From: Neosynechococcus sphagnicola sy1
GTDB taxonomy: Bacteria; Cyanobacteriota; Cyanobacteriia; Neosynechococcales; Neosynechococcaceae
Assembly (NCBI RefSeq): GCF_000775285.1
Contig: NZ_JJML01000007.1
Location: 124,001-188,000, forward strand
Direction: 5' to 3'
DNA length: 64,000 nucleotides
The notes beneath the pieces are model-generated. The model did not search any database and was not told where the DNA came from. It saw nothing but the letters and a program-made list of their open reading frames with translations. Shown in pieces: positions 1 through 10,059 of the stretch (its first letter is position 1; the number at the start of each line of letters is the position of its first letter). A program made the position numbers and the translations under genes.

Positions 1-388
1 ACCACAGAGGCCCACCCGTAGAAACGTAGTGATCGGGATCGTTCTCTGGATCATTGACATTGGCGTGGTGCTGCATATGCACCCGGGTGAATACCGGAAA
101 TGAAAACCCTAAAATTAAGGCGCTCCCATGCCCCAGAACCGCATTCATGATGCGATCGCGGTGAGCGACATGATGGGAAGCATCATGAATCACCGTTCCC
201 ACGAGGTGCAAGGCTGTTACATTGACCACAAAACAGCACCAGTCCGGCCAATCCCAACGCCAGTAGCCCAAAACCGAAAGGACGATCAGAGCCACAGCAA
301 TCACAAACATGATTAGGGTGGGGTTGAAGTCACCCGGAGGACCCAGTAGTTCCTTTAGTACTGTCAGGGGCTTCTCTGCCTCCGACAT
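1..388 (-). CDS. crtR: Beta-carotene hydroxylase CrtR (3' end outside window)
   Basis: Carotenoid hydroxylase of the di-iron membrane fatty-acid-desaturase/hydroxylase superfamily, which adds hydroxyls to beta-carotene on the way to zeaxanthin. The 129 visible residues start MSEAEKPLTVLKELLGPPG. They contain a membrane stretch, then a histidine box HDASHHVAHR and a second box HMQHHANVND, in the order and spacing of cyanobacterial CrtR. The start ATG is at 388-386. The gene runs off the left edge, so the last histidine box is not seen. The call rests on the remembered CrtR N-terminus and histidine boxes; a related desaturase is the only serious alternative. Confidence 0.88.
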   Translation of the reverse strand, partial: MSEAEKPLTVLKELLGPPGDFNPTLIMFVIAVALIVLSVLGYWRWDWPDWCCFVVNVTALHLVGTVIHDASHHVAHRDRIMNAVLGHGSALILGFSFPVFTRVHMQHHANVNDPENDPDHYVSTGGPLW

Positions 389-548
389 CGTTGCTCTACT
401 CCTCAACATTCATCCTTGGGTAGTATACGCTACGCACACCCAGCAATTAAAGTTTTGTGAAATATTCTTATTTTATGTGGCGGAATCCCTGGAAATTGCA
501 ACCCCTGGAGTCTACCAATCATCCCGGCTCGAATCCCCCAATTCCCAG

Positions 549-1164
549 TCATCCTCCGGGGCTGCCGGGGGTGGGGGGGTACTTGGGTGGGGGTGGGGTG
601 ATCACCCGATAGTCAGCATCTACCACTGGTTTAACAGGATGTTCAACCGGCGTGGGGGGGGTCGGGGGGGCGAGGGCGGTCGGGTTTTGAGTCTCGATAG
701 CTGTAGGAGTAGGTGGAACCGGACTGAACCGTTGTCTGGGGCTGTTGCCGGGTTTCATAGGGACTATCCGGTACATCAGCAACTGGAGCCGCTGCTGCCG
801 CTCCCTGGTCTTCCCAATCTTCAAACTCCTCGATCTCTTCCTCAGGGGCAGATCGCCGAGGCGAGCGGTCAGTGACGGGGTTGCCGGGGCGATAACTGGA
901 ACGAGCCAGTTTCAGGGTGAGTTCCCGCATCTGCGATCGCAGAGTTTGAGCCGCCCAGACATTTGAGCCCCAGAAGAGACCGGCCAACAACAAACTCGTG
1001 ATCACACCCAGGGCGATCGCCACTAAAATCCATAGCCCCAAGGGCAATGCCTGAGTGCGCATCCCTAAAAAGACCAGTGGCAAATAGGGAGACTGATTTT
1101 GCAGGATCAGGAGGGTTAGACTCCCTATCATCATCAGTAATAAACCCAAGCGAATCGCAGCCAT
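549..1164 (-). CDS. LapA/DUF1049-like membrane protein, frameshifted
   Basis: Small integral membrane protein of unknown exact role. The start ATG (1164-1162) has an AAGGAA ribosome-binding site; an upstream TTG at 1188 is less likely. Two hydrophobic segments (residues about 3-22 and 41-63) are followed by a coiled region and an acidic, low-complexity tail. The first frame ends at 643 after a proline-rich run. The expected conserved C-terminus (VVDADYRVITPP) is found in the neighbouring frame, ending at 549. The switch falls among C7 and C8 runs (about 653-672 on the plus strand), so a homopolymer indel is likely. The intact product would be about 205 residues. Assignment to the LapA family rests on layout and the C-terminal motif. 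Confidence 0.6.
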
Positions 1165-1402
1165 GACATTTCCTTGATTCACCAGCAAACTGCTCCAGGC
1201 TGATCATAGATCCAGGCGCATTTGATTGGGGAGGAACATCGCTGTCCCATGGCAACAAATGGACTCATGGATAGCACATAGACCATCCACTGGGGACAGC
1301 CCACTGATTGTATAGTTACCGTCACCCCACCATCTTGCAGGGGAGTATGGGGCTAGGTCGTGTTTTATTTTTCCACCTTCCCAGTTAATCTGAAGAAATT
1401 GC

Positions 1403-2447
1403 ATGGATCGGTTTCACAGGCAACCCTTCATCGGTCAAATTAGCACCGAATACCACGACTGGGAGTTTTTATCTATGGGTCTCAGCACCAGCGCCAGAGC
1501 GCACACCACTGCAAACACTACCCCAAGGTTGGCATCTCGTCTGGTCAATGGCGTGCTCTCGATTAAACCCAGTTTTTAATCTGGCGAAGCAGCAAGCCCG
1601 ACAAATGATGATCAAACGGGCGGCAACCATTGGCATTGACTGGCCCCAGGAGGTGGCGAATCTCTGTGCCCGAGGGGGTGAAATGGCATTCTCACCCCAA
1701 TGGGACGCGGAATTAGCGGCGATCGCCAATCCCTCGCTCACCTATCCTGATTATTACCTGCGCCCCTTCCATGCCTATGAGCAAGGTAACTTAAGCTGGG
1801 AGGCTGCTACAGAAGTTGAAGTCGCTGCCCATGCAGTTCATGCCCGCATCTGGCCGGATGCGGGTGCCCAGGGAGATGCGAGATTACGCCAGAGCTATCA
1901 TGCTGTGGTTCAGGCTCAGGTTTCCCAGCCCCCCCAAGAGATTCTAGATCTGGGATGCAGTGTTGGCATGAGTACCTTGGCGCTGCAAGGCGTTTATCCC
2001 CAGGCCAGGGTCACGGGGGTGGATTTGTCTCCCTATTTTCTGGCGATCGCCCACTATCGTTGCCAACAACAGCAAACTCAGGCTACCTGGATTCATGCCC
2101 CGGCAGAAGCCACGGGCTTACCGACCGCTCAGTTCGATCTGGTGTCGGCCTGCTTGCTCTACCATGAGCTTCCCCAGTCAGCGGCGATCGCCATTTTGCA
2201 AGAAGCCCGTCGCCTGCTTCGTCCTGGGGGGTACCTGACGATCATGGACATGAACCCTGGCTCAGCCGTCTATGCCCAGATGCCCCCCTATATTCTCACC
2301 CTGTTGAAAAGTACCGAACCCTATCTAGACGAATACTTTGCCCTGGATTTAGAAGCCGAGATTGTGGAGGCTGGATTTCTGCCACCCACCGTAACAGCCA
2401 ATAGTGTCCGCCATCGGACTGTGATTGCTCAGGTTCCACCTCTCTAG
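1403..2447 (+). CDS. Class I SAM-dependent methyltransferase, frameshifted near the N-terminus
   Basis: Rossmann-fold methyltransferase, substrate unknown. An ATG at 1403 opens a frame (MDRFHRQPFIGQIS...) that is open to about 1577. The protein then continues in the +1 frame with FNLAKQQARQMMIKRA. The SAM-binding motif I is ILDLGCSVGMSTLAL, followed by an acidic residue in GVDLSPYF. Motif post-I/II is seen as QFDLVSACLLYHELP, then RRLLRPGGYLTIMD. The join needs removal of one base near 1565-1575. A start at the internal ATG 1548 would give 299 residues but loses the upstream coding sequence. The protein resembles conserved cyanobacterial methyltransferases, but no substrate can be assigned. 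Confidence 0.75.
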
Positions 2448-2508
2448 GAAAGCACCCCAGACTTCTCGCAATTGCCAACCACCCTTCAGTTACTTCAGGA
2501 GCCATGAC

Positions 2509-3208
2509 GTGCCGCCTCAAACCTATGGGCTAGCCCTGCATACCTCTAGTCCCGAACTAGGTCTGGCACGGAGAGACGGGACGGGGCAGGCTGACAGCCA
2601 AGTCTGGAACTTGGGACGAGCCTTATCGACCCACCTGCATCTGCACTTAGCCGCAGTTTATCCAGCCCCAGACTTGGCAAGACTTGGCGTTTATCGCCGT
2701 TGCCTGCGGACCAGGAAGTTTTACGGGCACGCGCATTGGGGTGGTTACCGCCCGCACTCTGGCTCAACAGTTAGACCTGCCGCTATTTGGCATCTCTTCC
2801 TTGGCAGCCGTTGCCTGGTCTCAGCGCCAAGGGATTGATTGCGCCCTGGCAGTGACTCTACCTGCCCAGCGGGGGGAAGTCTTTGCAGGGATTTATGCTC
2901 CCACCCCCGAGGGCACAGGGTTGATCCCCCAGTTGCCTGATCGGGTTTTCACCCTGGCAGATTGGCAGCAAACCTTGATAACTTGGCCCCATCCCGTGGT
3001 GATCCTCCAGGCGGAGGGCGGACTGGGAGCCACCGTGATCAGTGTACTGGAGCTAGCTGCTCACCGCTGGCTCCAGGGCGATCGCCCCCATTGGTCAGGC
3101 GTGCTTCCCTTCTATGGACAGCAACCCGTGGCGACAACGCCAGTTAAGTCTGAAATCAACGTTGTCGGGGATCAAGGGCATCCCGCAGGCCATCTCCTAG
3201 GAGATTAA
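2509..3208 (+). CDS. tsaB: tRNA threonylcarbamoyladenosine biosynthesis protein TsaB, frameshifted
   Basis: TsaB is the inactive ASKHA-fold partner of TsaD in making t6A37 of ANN-decoding tRNAs. GTG at 2509 follows an AGGAG box; the frame reads [20 protein letters not shown] and continues through STHLHLHLA. The conserved block [20 protein letters not shown] (GPGSFTGxR is the family signature) lies in another frame. The join is near 2653-2660, where one base is extra. The C-terminal part reads to 3208 and overlaps the convergent permease gene by about 50 bp, so the true end may be slightly earlier. TsaB is normally needed for growth, which makes a sequencing indel more likely than a dead gene. 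Confidence 0.82.
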
Positions 3209-4286
3209 AGGCAAGAACGGTCAGGATCATTACCAAAGCTGGCGGCCAAATTAGCCAGGGCTGCAAGACCAAAATTGAGGCGTTCGTCGCCACGGACAGC
3301 ATGTTGCCCCAGGAGGGATCTGGTTGCTGAATCCCGAGGCCAATGAGACTCAGCACCGACTCCGCCACAATAAAACTAGGAATCGCCAGGGTGGAGGAGA
3401 TGATCACATAGGTGGCAGTTTGGGGCAACACATGGCGGAGAACGATGTACAGGGGGGTTCCCCCCATCACCTGGGCTGCCTGGACAAATTCCCGTTCTTT
3501 GATCGAAAGTACCTGCCCTCGGATCACCCGCGCCAGTCCTGCCCAACTGACAAAGGAGGTAATCAGGACAATCAGCAAAAATCGCTGGGCACTGCTGAGT
3601 CCCGGTGGTAAAACTGCTGCCAGAGCCACCAGAAGGTAGATGCTGGGAATGGTCATCAGTACCTCCACCAACCGCATGGCGATGGCATCAATCCAGCCAC
3701 CAAAATAGCCGGAGAGGCCCCCCACCAGCATCCCCAAGGGGAAGGAAATTGCAATTCCCACCAAGCCAATGCTGAGGCTAATCCGCCCTCCAAACAACAA
3801 GCGACTAAACTGATCCCGAGCCTGCTCATCGGTACCGAGCAAGTTCCAGGTACCTGTTCCTGTGGTGCCAAACAGATGGCGATCGCTGCTAAAGCCAGGG
3901 AACACCACAACCTCGTCGATTTTAGGTTGGGTGAAGGACCACTGGGTGGGCAGGGGGAGGCGAATTTCCAACCATTGATAGTGCCATCCCTTGACCCAGA
4001 GGCGCAGAAATGACGGTTGCTGGCGGTTGACTATTAATTGGCGATCGCCGGTGTTCAAATCCACAGCACCTTGGGTAGTGGGGTAAACGTGGGGACCGAC
4101 GAAGTGTCCAGACCCATCGTGCCAGTAGAGTTGGGTGGGGGGCAGCAGTGCCCCCTCCGATTGGGAGGTATAGGGGTCGTAGGGGGCAACAAAATCCGCC
4201 GCCATGACTAGGAGGTAGAACAGCAAGAGTACCAAGGCTCCCAGGCGAGCTAAGGGATTGAGCTTGAGTTTTTGCCACCAGTTCAT
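3156..4286 (-). CDS. Peptide/nickel-type ABC transporter permease (DppC/OppC family)
   Basis: Inner-membrane permease subunit of a dipeptide/oligopeptide or nickel ABC importer. It has 376 residues. An N-terminal membrane segment (residues about 15-30) is followed by a long periplasmic insert, with the conserved [20 protein letters not shown] region before the permease core. The EAA loop is [20 protein letters not shown], and the end is [15 protein letters not shown], as usual for DppC. The extended periplasmic insert is typical of cyanobacterial homologues. No ATPase or binding-protein gene is adjacent, so the subunits are dispersed or out of the window. Confidence 0.88.
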   Translation of the reverse strand: MNWWQKLKLNPLARLGALVLLLFYLLVMAADFVAPYDPYTSQSEGALLPPTQLYWHDGSGHFVGPHVYPTTQGAVDLNTGDRQLIVNRQQPSFLRLWVKGWHYQWLEIRLPLPTQWSFTQPKIDEVVVFPGFSSDRHLFGTTGTGTWNLLGTDEQARDQFSRLLFGGRISLSIGLVGIAISFPLGMLVGGLSGYFGGWIDAIAMRLVEVLMTIPSIYLLVALAAVLPPGLSSAQRFLLIVLITSFVSWAGLARVIRGQVLSIKEREFVQAAQVMGGTPLYIVLRHVLPQTATYVIISSTLAIPSFIVAESVLSLIGLGIQQPDPSWGNMLSVATNASILVLQPWLIWPPALVMILTVLAFNLLGDGLRDALDPRQR

Positions 4287-4321
4287 AGCGGGAAATTCAG
4301 CGGTTAGGGCAGGTTGGGGGA

Positions 4322-4804
4322 CTAGACATCCGTGGTGTTGGAGAAATACTCGCCGACTTTAAAGCTGGTATTTTCCAATTGTTTGAGGATGGAGCGGGTG
4401 ATTAACTGTCCCGCTGAGACCAGGGCTTTACCGGTAATCGGGTGCAGCAGATCCTGCTCCGCCCGCCGCCCAATCAGGGCCTCAATATCTTGCAGGGAGT
4501 TAATATACATCCCTGGCGGCAACTCCACCACCACCCCATTGCTCAATACCCGAGCTTGGCAGGCTAACCGGGAGTTGGTCTTGCAGGAGGTAATGACTTC
4601 CAAGGTGCGCTGTTCTCGCCGCCCCATGGGTGAGAGTCCAACCATCCCTTCCTTAATATAGACGTGGCACGTAGCACACATGCCTCGACCGCCACACTCC
4701 TTGAGTACATCCAGATCCTTGGACATCAGGATGGAGAGCAGATTGCCATTGGTTTCAACGGATGTTTCTTGGGCAATGGGTTCGAGCTTGACAATTTTAA
4801 CCAT
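4322..4804 (-). CDS. 2Fe-2S ferredoxin with C-terminal extension
   Basis: Soluble electron carrier. The start ATG at 4804 follows a GGAG box; an in-frame start at 4819 exists but is weaker. The cysteines C37, C43 and C46 (in ECGGRGMCATCHVYI) and C82 (in SRLACQ) give the C-x5-C-x2-C-x35-C spacing seen in adrenodoxin-like 2Fe-2S domains. A tail of about 60 residues (IEALIGRRAEQDLLHP onward) follows the domain and is of unknown role. It lies 18 bp downstream of the roadblock-type gene and may be cotranscribed with it. Electron partners are not indicated by context. Confidence 0.85.
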   Translation of the reverse strand: MVKIVKLEPIAQETSVETNGNLLSILMSKDLDVLKECGGRGMCATCHVYIKEGMVGLSPMGRREQRTLEVITSCKTNSRLACQARVLSNGVVVELPPGMYINSLQDIEALIGRRAEQDLLHPITGKALVSAGQLITRSILKQLENTSFKVGEYFSNTTDV

Positions 4805-4822
4805 GAAAGTCTCCTGCAAAAA

Positions 4823-5651
4823 TTAGCCGAGTGAGATGAACTTTTGAATTGCCTCTAATTGACTGTCCTGGATCACCTCCGGAAAGTTGCGAACAACCTG
4901 GGAACAGCGCTGGATAAATGCTGTGATCCATCCCTGTATCCACTGCCGCTGTTGGGCACTCAACGGCCTTTCCAATTCCGTGGGAGAACTGGTGAGGGTA
5001 ATTTGGGCAGAACGTTCCACCTGAAATCGCTGGGGCCACTCCCCGGCGGGTCGACTGGATTTCCAATAGTTGACAATTACCGCTGTGCCCAAATATTGAG
5101 TGGCAAATTGACTGAGTTGATTCAGGGCCACCAGAGATTCCTGCAAGCTGACGGGGGGTAGGATGGTTGGCACGACTTTGAGGGGGGAGTGTGGGGGTCT
5201 TTGAGGGGGCGATGGGATCTGAGGCACGATCGGGGGACTGGGAGTCTTTCTGTTGCCAGTAGCTTTGCCCAGAAAGGGTGAGGCTCCCCGCTAGCAGTCG
5301 GAAGGTGGCGATCGCATTTCCCAGATCGGCTTCTAAGGCAACCCGTAGATCGGCGATCGCCTGCTGGTAGTGGGAAGCGGCCAGATTGTTATCGGTCAAA
5401 ACCAGCAGAATAATTCCGTGGCTGAGCTTGTAAATGTAGACTTGGTGTCCGACAAACTGGAACTCAAAGGAGTCAAAACCCTCCGGTGTAGTACCGATTA
5501 CCTGTAGAATCCCCTGCACCAATGCCTCTTTCTGCTGAAAATTGAGGGTTTGATCAATCCCGCAGAAATAGGGTCGGGCCCGACCATCCATGAGGGCGAC
5601 CCCCAAGATTCCTGTTAAATTCAGAAAATCCTGAACAACCTCCTGCTTCAT
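4823..5651 (-). CDS. Roadblock/LC7-like protein, frameshifted
   Basis: The N-terminal half (MKQEVVQDFLNLTGILGVAL..., residues 1-130) has the size and hydrophobic pattern of a roadblock/LC7 dimer domain. These domains often sit beside small GTPases, but none is seen here. After a proline-rich linker the frame goes off. The natural continuation is in a second frame from about 5227 to 4823 (SLQESLVALNQLSQFATQYLG...). The switch is among three G runs at 5182-5187, 5193-5197 and 5205-5209. Joined, the product is about 275 residues with a second alpha/beta domain. The function is unknown and the domain call rests on general appearance. Confidence 0.55.
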
Positions 5652-5843
5652 AGATCTTTAAGCTCTTTCGGCAAAGCCATTCTCTCTACAACTCCTGCCA
5701 CAAATGATCCTGAAATAGTTTAATGATGATGTTAGATTCACGGTTTTAGAGATACTGACTCCATTTCCATTATTCAGCCCTATTCCTTCGCTGCATCATT
5801 TTCTAATTTTTCCCCTCTGGTTCCTCCGTTTAGGTTAAGCAGT

Positions 5844-6845
5844 ATGTCTGACCTTCCTTTTACACTGGATCAGTTACGCATCCTCAAGGCGATCGCTGCC
5901 GAAGGGAGCTTTAAGCGTGCCGCAGATAGTCTCTATGTCTCTCAGCCAGCGGTGAGCCTTCAGGTACAGAACTTAGAGCGCCAGTTAGATGTTCCCCTGT
6001 TTGACCGGGGCGGTCGGCGGGCACAACTGACCGAAGCGGGTCACCTCCTTCTCAGCTACGGTGATAAAATTTTGACCCTTTGCCAGGAGACCTGTCGGGC
6101 CATTGAAGACCTTCAGAATCTCCAGGGGGGGACATTGATCATAGGTGCCAGTCAAACCACCGGCACCTATCTTCTGCCCCGGATGATCGGACGCTTTCGG
6201 CAAAGCTACCCGGACGTTGCCGTGCAGTTGCATGTCCATTCCACCCGGCGCACTTCGTGGAGTGTTGCCAACGGGCAGATTGACCTTGCCATTATTGGGG
6301 GAGAGGTTCCTGCAGAACTTCAGGACTCTTTACAGATTATTCCCTACGCTGAGGATGAACTCGCACTGATTATTCCGGTTTTTCATGCCCTCGCCCGTCC
6401 CGATACAATCCAAAAAGAAGATCTATATGAACTCAACTTCATTGCCCTGGATTCCCAGTCCACGATCCGCAAGGTGATTGACCAGGTGTTAACCCGCTCC
6501 GGGATCGATGTCCATCGCCTGAAAATTGAGATGGAGCTGAACTCGATTGAAGCAATTAAGAACGCGGTGCAATCAGGACTAGGAGCGGCCTTTGTCTCCA
6601 TTGCTGCAATTGAAAAGGAATTACAAATTGGCATCCTGCACCACGCTAAAATTGATGACCTTGTGATCCACCGGACGTTATCTGTGATTGTGAATCCCAA
6701 CCGTTACCGCTCTAAGGCAGCAGAGGCTTTCAGTCGCGAAGTTCTCCCCCAGTTTGCCACCATCAACCCCCTGCTGGCGAAATTGGAGTTACAGCCGTCT
6801 GCCGTTCTGGGGGCAGCATCCCCTAAATCTGTGGAACTGGACTGA
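5844..6845 (+). CDS. rbcR: LysR-type regulator RbcR (Ycf30 family)
   Basis: Transcription factor of 333 residues. The N-terminal winged HTH ([20 protein letters not shown] and [17 protein letters not shown]) is followed by a two-lobed effector domain (residues about 95-300). The sequence matches the cyanobacterial/plastid RbcR (Ycf30) lineage, related to CcmR/NdhR, which controls Rubisco and carbon-concentration genes in response to metabolites. It does not sit beside rbcL here. The kinase gene begins 6 bp downstream, suggesting cotranscription. A 190-bp AT-rich upstream region separates it from the divergent roadblock gene. Confidence 0.88.
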   Translation: MSDLPFTLDQLRILKAIAAEGSFKRAADSLYVSQPAVSLQVQNLERQLDVPLFDRGGRRAQLTEAGHLLLSYGDKILTLCQETCRAIEDLQNLQGGTLIIGASQTTGTYLLPRMIGRFRQSYPDVAVQLHVHSTRRTSWSVANGQIDLAIIGGEVPAELQDSLQIIPYAEDELALIIPVFHALARPDTIQKEDLYELNFIALDSQSTIRKVIDQVLTRSGIDVHRLKIEMELNSIEAIKNAVQSGLGAAFVSIAAIEKELQIGILHHAKIDDLVIHRTLSVIVNPNRYRSKAAEAFSREVLPQFATINPLLAKLELQPSAVLGAASPKSVELD

Positions 6846-6851
6846 CCGCCC

Positions 6852-8286
6852 ATGGATCTTTACTGCACCCGTCCGGGTTGCCCCCGCCCTGAGAACCGCT
6901 TCCATGATTTGGATGACAGTGCCACACTGAAAACGGTGCAGCAGAAGTATTGCACAGCCTGCGGGATGCCCTTGATTTTAGATTCACGCTACCTGCCCAT
7001 CAACCTCTTAGGTCGGGGTGGATTTGGCGCTGCATTTCTGGGCTGCGATCGCCGGATGCCCAACCAACCCAAATGTGTGATCAAGCAATTGCAACCGCTT
7101 GGCAAACTCAGTCCCCAACAGTTAGCTCTGGCTCAAACCCTCTTCGAGCGTGAGGGCGAAGCCCTGGCTCACCTGGGAAATCACCACCCCCAAATCCCCG
7201 ATCTGTTGGCATTTTTCCCGCTTGAGGTTCAGGGTTTGCAACCCGGACTGCGGGAGGAATTTTTTTATCTGGTTCAGGAATATATTGATGGCCAGACCCT
7301 AGAAGCGGAACTGACGCAGCAGGGGCCGTTCTCAGAAGCAGCGATTGGGGAAGTCTTGCAGGAAATGCTGAAAATCCTGCAATTTGTCCATGACCAAGGG
7401 GCAATTCACCGAGATATCAAGCCTTCGAACATCATGCGCCATCGCAATGGCATACTATATCTGCTGGACTTTGGGGCGGTGAAGGATGTCACAAAGGTAA
7501 CGGGTACGACCTCCTCCACAGGCATTTATTCCCTAGGCTTTGCCCCCCCAGAGCAACTGGCAGGTAACGAGGTCTATCCCTCCACCGATCTCTATGCCCT
7601 TGCCGTCACCTGTATTTCACTGCTGACGGGCAAGCAGCCGACGGAACTCTTTGATGGCTACCACCATCGCTGGAACTGGCATTCCCAGGTTCAGGTGAGC
7701 CCCCGCCTCACCCAAGTGCTGGACTCAATGCTACAATCTGCGCCCAATCGCCGTCCCCAATCCGCAGCGGCTGTCCTGGCCGCCCTGGATGCTGGTCTCC
7801 CCCGGAGTACCCCCCTGACAAGTTCTTTTCCAGGCGTGATTCCCAGCCCGGTACCCGCCGCCGGCGTGCCCCCCCCCGAAATCTGCGTCTCGGCCTATTC
7901 CTCGCGCTGCTCCATCGAAGTTGCGGTTCTCGACCCTAGAACTCTTAGGGAATGCCGGGTTTATAGGGTTTGAAGGCGCACTTCTGGCGATCGCCCTAGC
8001 GAGCCTTCTCCCCACACCACTCCTGGGTTTGGGTCTATGGATGGTAACGCTCCTGGGATTGATCGTGGGGCAGTACTTCCGCATGATTGAAAGATGGGAT
8101 CTACTGCTGATCAGTGTCCTGACGCTGGTGGGGGTGGTCTGGTATGCCCCAGCCCATGCAGCGGTACCTGGGACTGGTAGTGTGTTGCTGACAGTGCTGC
8201 TGCTGGCCGCCCTGGCAGGCTGTGGAGTGATCGCTGTGGTATCGCTGTTTCGCCTGATTTACAAGCTGCTGTCCCAAATCATCTAG
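6852..8286 (+). CDS. Ser/Thr protein kinase with C-terminal membrane region, frameshifted
   Basis: Eukaryotic-type (Hanks) kinase. A short N-terminal cysteine-rich segment (CTRPGCPRPE and YCTACGMPL) could bind zinc. The kinase domain follows: glycine loop GRGGFGAAFLG, the lysine in CVIKQL, catalytic loop HRDIKPSNIM, and DFG in YLLDFGAVKD. The first frame ends at 7973 with unrelated residues. The expected proline-rich linker and hydrophobic tail (GFIGFEGALLAIALASLL...) read in the other frame to 8286. The break is in the C9 run 7869-7877. The tail has about four membrane segments, so the kinase is anchored with its catalytic domain in the cytoplasm. The target is unknown. Confidence 0.85.
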
Positions 8287-8317
8287 GATCACCCGTATCT
8301 CTGAGTTGTTCCAGGCT

Positions 8318-9151
8318 ATGTCCCAGCGCCCCAAATTAAGCCGTCAGTCCTTGCTATCCCTCGACTTCCTCGCACCGATTGGGGTGGGCTTGTTGGTGTT
8401 GTTCCTGTGGGAAACTGCTGTGCGGGTGACGGGCACCCCCAGTTACCTGCTCCCAGGCCCGCTCTTGGTGTTGCAAACCTTGGTCAGGGATTGGGAGAGC
8501 TTGTTCCCGTCTCTGTTAATTACCCTTCAGATTACCCTAGTGGCTTTTCTGAGCGCCATCGCCTCAGGGCTGATGTTCGCGATTCTATTTACCCAGAGCA
8601 AATGGATTGAGCGCAGTTTCTTTCCCTATGCCGTGATCCTGCAAACAACCCCCATTGTCGCGATCGCCCCCCTGATTATTCTTTGGGTCAGGCAACTGAT
8701 TCCGGGGGAGCATTCAACCTTTATCTCCTTAGTGATTTGTGCCTGGATTGTTGCCTTTTTCCCCGTGCTATCCAACACCCTTGTGGGGTTAAATAGTGCT
8801 GACCATAACTTGACCAATCTGTTTCGGCTTTACAAAGCATCCCGTTGGCAAACCCTGTGGTATCTGCGATTCCCCAGCGCCCTGCCCTATTTTCTTGCAG
8901 GGCTGCGGATTAGTGGGGGACTCTCCCTAATTGGAGCGGTTGTGGCGGAGTTTGTGGCGGGGACTGGGGGAACTCAATCGGGAATTGCCTACCAGATTTT
9001 GATTGCCAGCTTTAATCTGCAAGTTCCCAGGATGTTTGCAGCACTCTTGATGACAACTGTCCTCGGGGTGCTGATCTTTGCTGCCCTGACTGTGTTCTCA
9101 GATTTTCTATTGCGCAACTGGCATGAAAGTGCTAACCAAACTGAAAACTGA
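8318..9151 (+). CDS. ABC transporter permease (SsuC/TauC/NrtB-type)
   Basis: Membrane subunit of an importer of the nitrate/sulfonate/taurine/thiamine-precursor type, with five to six hydrophobic segments over 277 residues. The EAA-loop region is NLTNLFRLYKASRWQTLWYL, with FPSALPYFLAGLRISGGLSL after it, as in this family. The ATG at 8318 is preferred over an upstream TTG at 8306. No ATPase or substrate-binding gene is next to it, so the substrate cannot be assigned. Confidence 0.85.
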   Translation: MSQRPKLSRQSLLSLDFLAPIGVGLLVLFLWETAVRVTGTPSYLLPGPLLVLQTLVRDWESLFPSLLITLQITLVAFLSAIASGLMFAILFTQSKWIERSFFPYAVILQTTPIVAIAPLIILWVRQLIPGEHSTFISLVICAWIVAFFPVLSNTLVGLNSADHNLTNLFRLYKASRWQTLWYLRFPSALPYFLAGLRISGGLSLIGAVVAEFVAGTGGTQSGIAYQILIASFNLQVPRMFAALLMTTVLGVLIFAALTVFSDFLLRNWHESANQTEN

Positions 9152-9313
9152 CTTCCCTCGCTGGAGTCTCGACCCTCAGGTGGCCGATTTCCTAGGGAAA
9201 CTTAAGGATTTCCTCAAGTCCAGAGCCTGGGAAAGGATAGACGGTGGTTCATAAGACCGTTAGGCTAAACTTATCAACGCCATAAGGCTAAGGTATCTCA
9301 ACTGGGAGGCTCT

Positions 9314-9454
9314 ATGTCAGATTTGAATCGTGGCATCATGAAGTTTGAGGGGGCTGACTCTCCCGTAGCCATCGTCCTCTCGGCGGTGTTGGTTTTGGGG
9401 GGTGTGGGCTTGCTGATCTACTGGGCACTCCACGCCGCCTATGTGATCAGCTAG
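9314..9454 (+). CDS. Small single-membrane-span protein (46 aa)
   Basis: Short ORF preceded by GGGAGGC, a good ribosome-binding site 5 bp before the ATG. Residues 1-15 are polar (MSDLNRGIMKFEGADSP), followed by a hydrophobic helix at about 17-38 and a short tail. The layout is like that of small thylakoid subunits, but it does not match the PsbX, PetN, PetL, PsaM or Psb30 sequences I know. It appears to be a conserved cyanobacterial small membrane protein of unknown function. It stands alone between two genes. Confidence 0.6.
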   Translation: MSDLNRGIMKFEGADSPVAIVLSAVLVLGGVGLLIYWALHAAYVIS

Positions 9455-9468
9455 GGACGCTATTTTGA

Positions 9469-9966
9469 TCACCGTTGCAGGTTTAAATCCGTTTTGACAA
9501 TGCGGATGGCATCCTCTGGGGTGTCTGCAATTTCAACTTTTTCTGGCGCTAATTGCTGGAAAAAGTTTTTGCTTTCTGGAGAACTATTGAGCAACACGAC
9601 CCGTCGCCCCGCTTTGAGTGCTAGCGCCACTTCGGAAGCCGTACCTGCCCCCATCCCACAGGCAATGATTCCCTGACTGGAAAGCACATTGATCCAGTTA
9701 CGGGCACTGCCTAACCCGGTGAGGATCGGCAGGTCAATGGCAGCGGATATCTGGGTCGAGTCAGCCGTGGGCAAAATTCCAATGGTGAGACCCTGAGCAG
9801 ACTTTGCTCCCTGACTGGCCGCCGCCATCACCCCAGCATCCCGTCCCCCCGTCAACAACACCCACCCTTCCTCGGCAATCAACTACCCCAATTTGTAAGC
9901 ATAGGCTAGATCGCAGGCAGTTGCGGTGGCACCGGGGCCCATCACACCAATGATCATTTTAGGCAT
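9469..9966 (-). pseudogene. TIGR00725/LOG-family protein with an in-frame TAG
   Basis: Rossmann-like nucleotide-binding protein related to the LOG/lysine-decarboxylase-like family. The ATG at 9966 opens MPKMIIGVMGPGATATACDL. After residue 27 an amber codon (9885-9883) interrupts KLG*LIAEEGWVLLTGGRDAG in the same frame, where family members have a sense codon. The rest is intact, including GMGAGTASEVALALKAGRRV. One base change (CAG to TAG) would explain it. It may be a recent nonsense mutation or a sequencing error. Restart at the TTG at 9882 would give 137 residues lacking the first beta strand. Confidence 0.72.
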
Positions 9967-10059
9967 GTGATTAGATCCCAGGCGATCGCCCGGTGGTGGG
10001 ACGAATATTTTCTAATATTGAATCAGATTCAATGAGACCCGGAGTTAAAAGGACACACA

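Noticed and set aside
515-545. tRNA T-arm-like sequence (GGCTCGAATCC)
   Set aside because: No D-arm, anticodon or acceptor stem fits around it.
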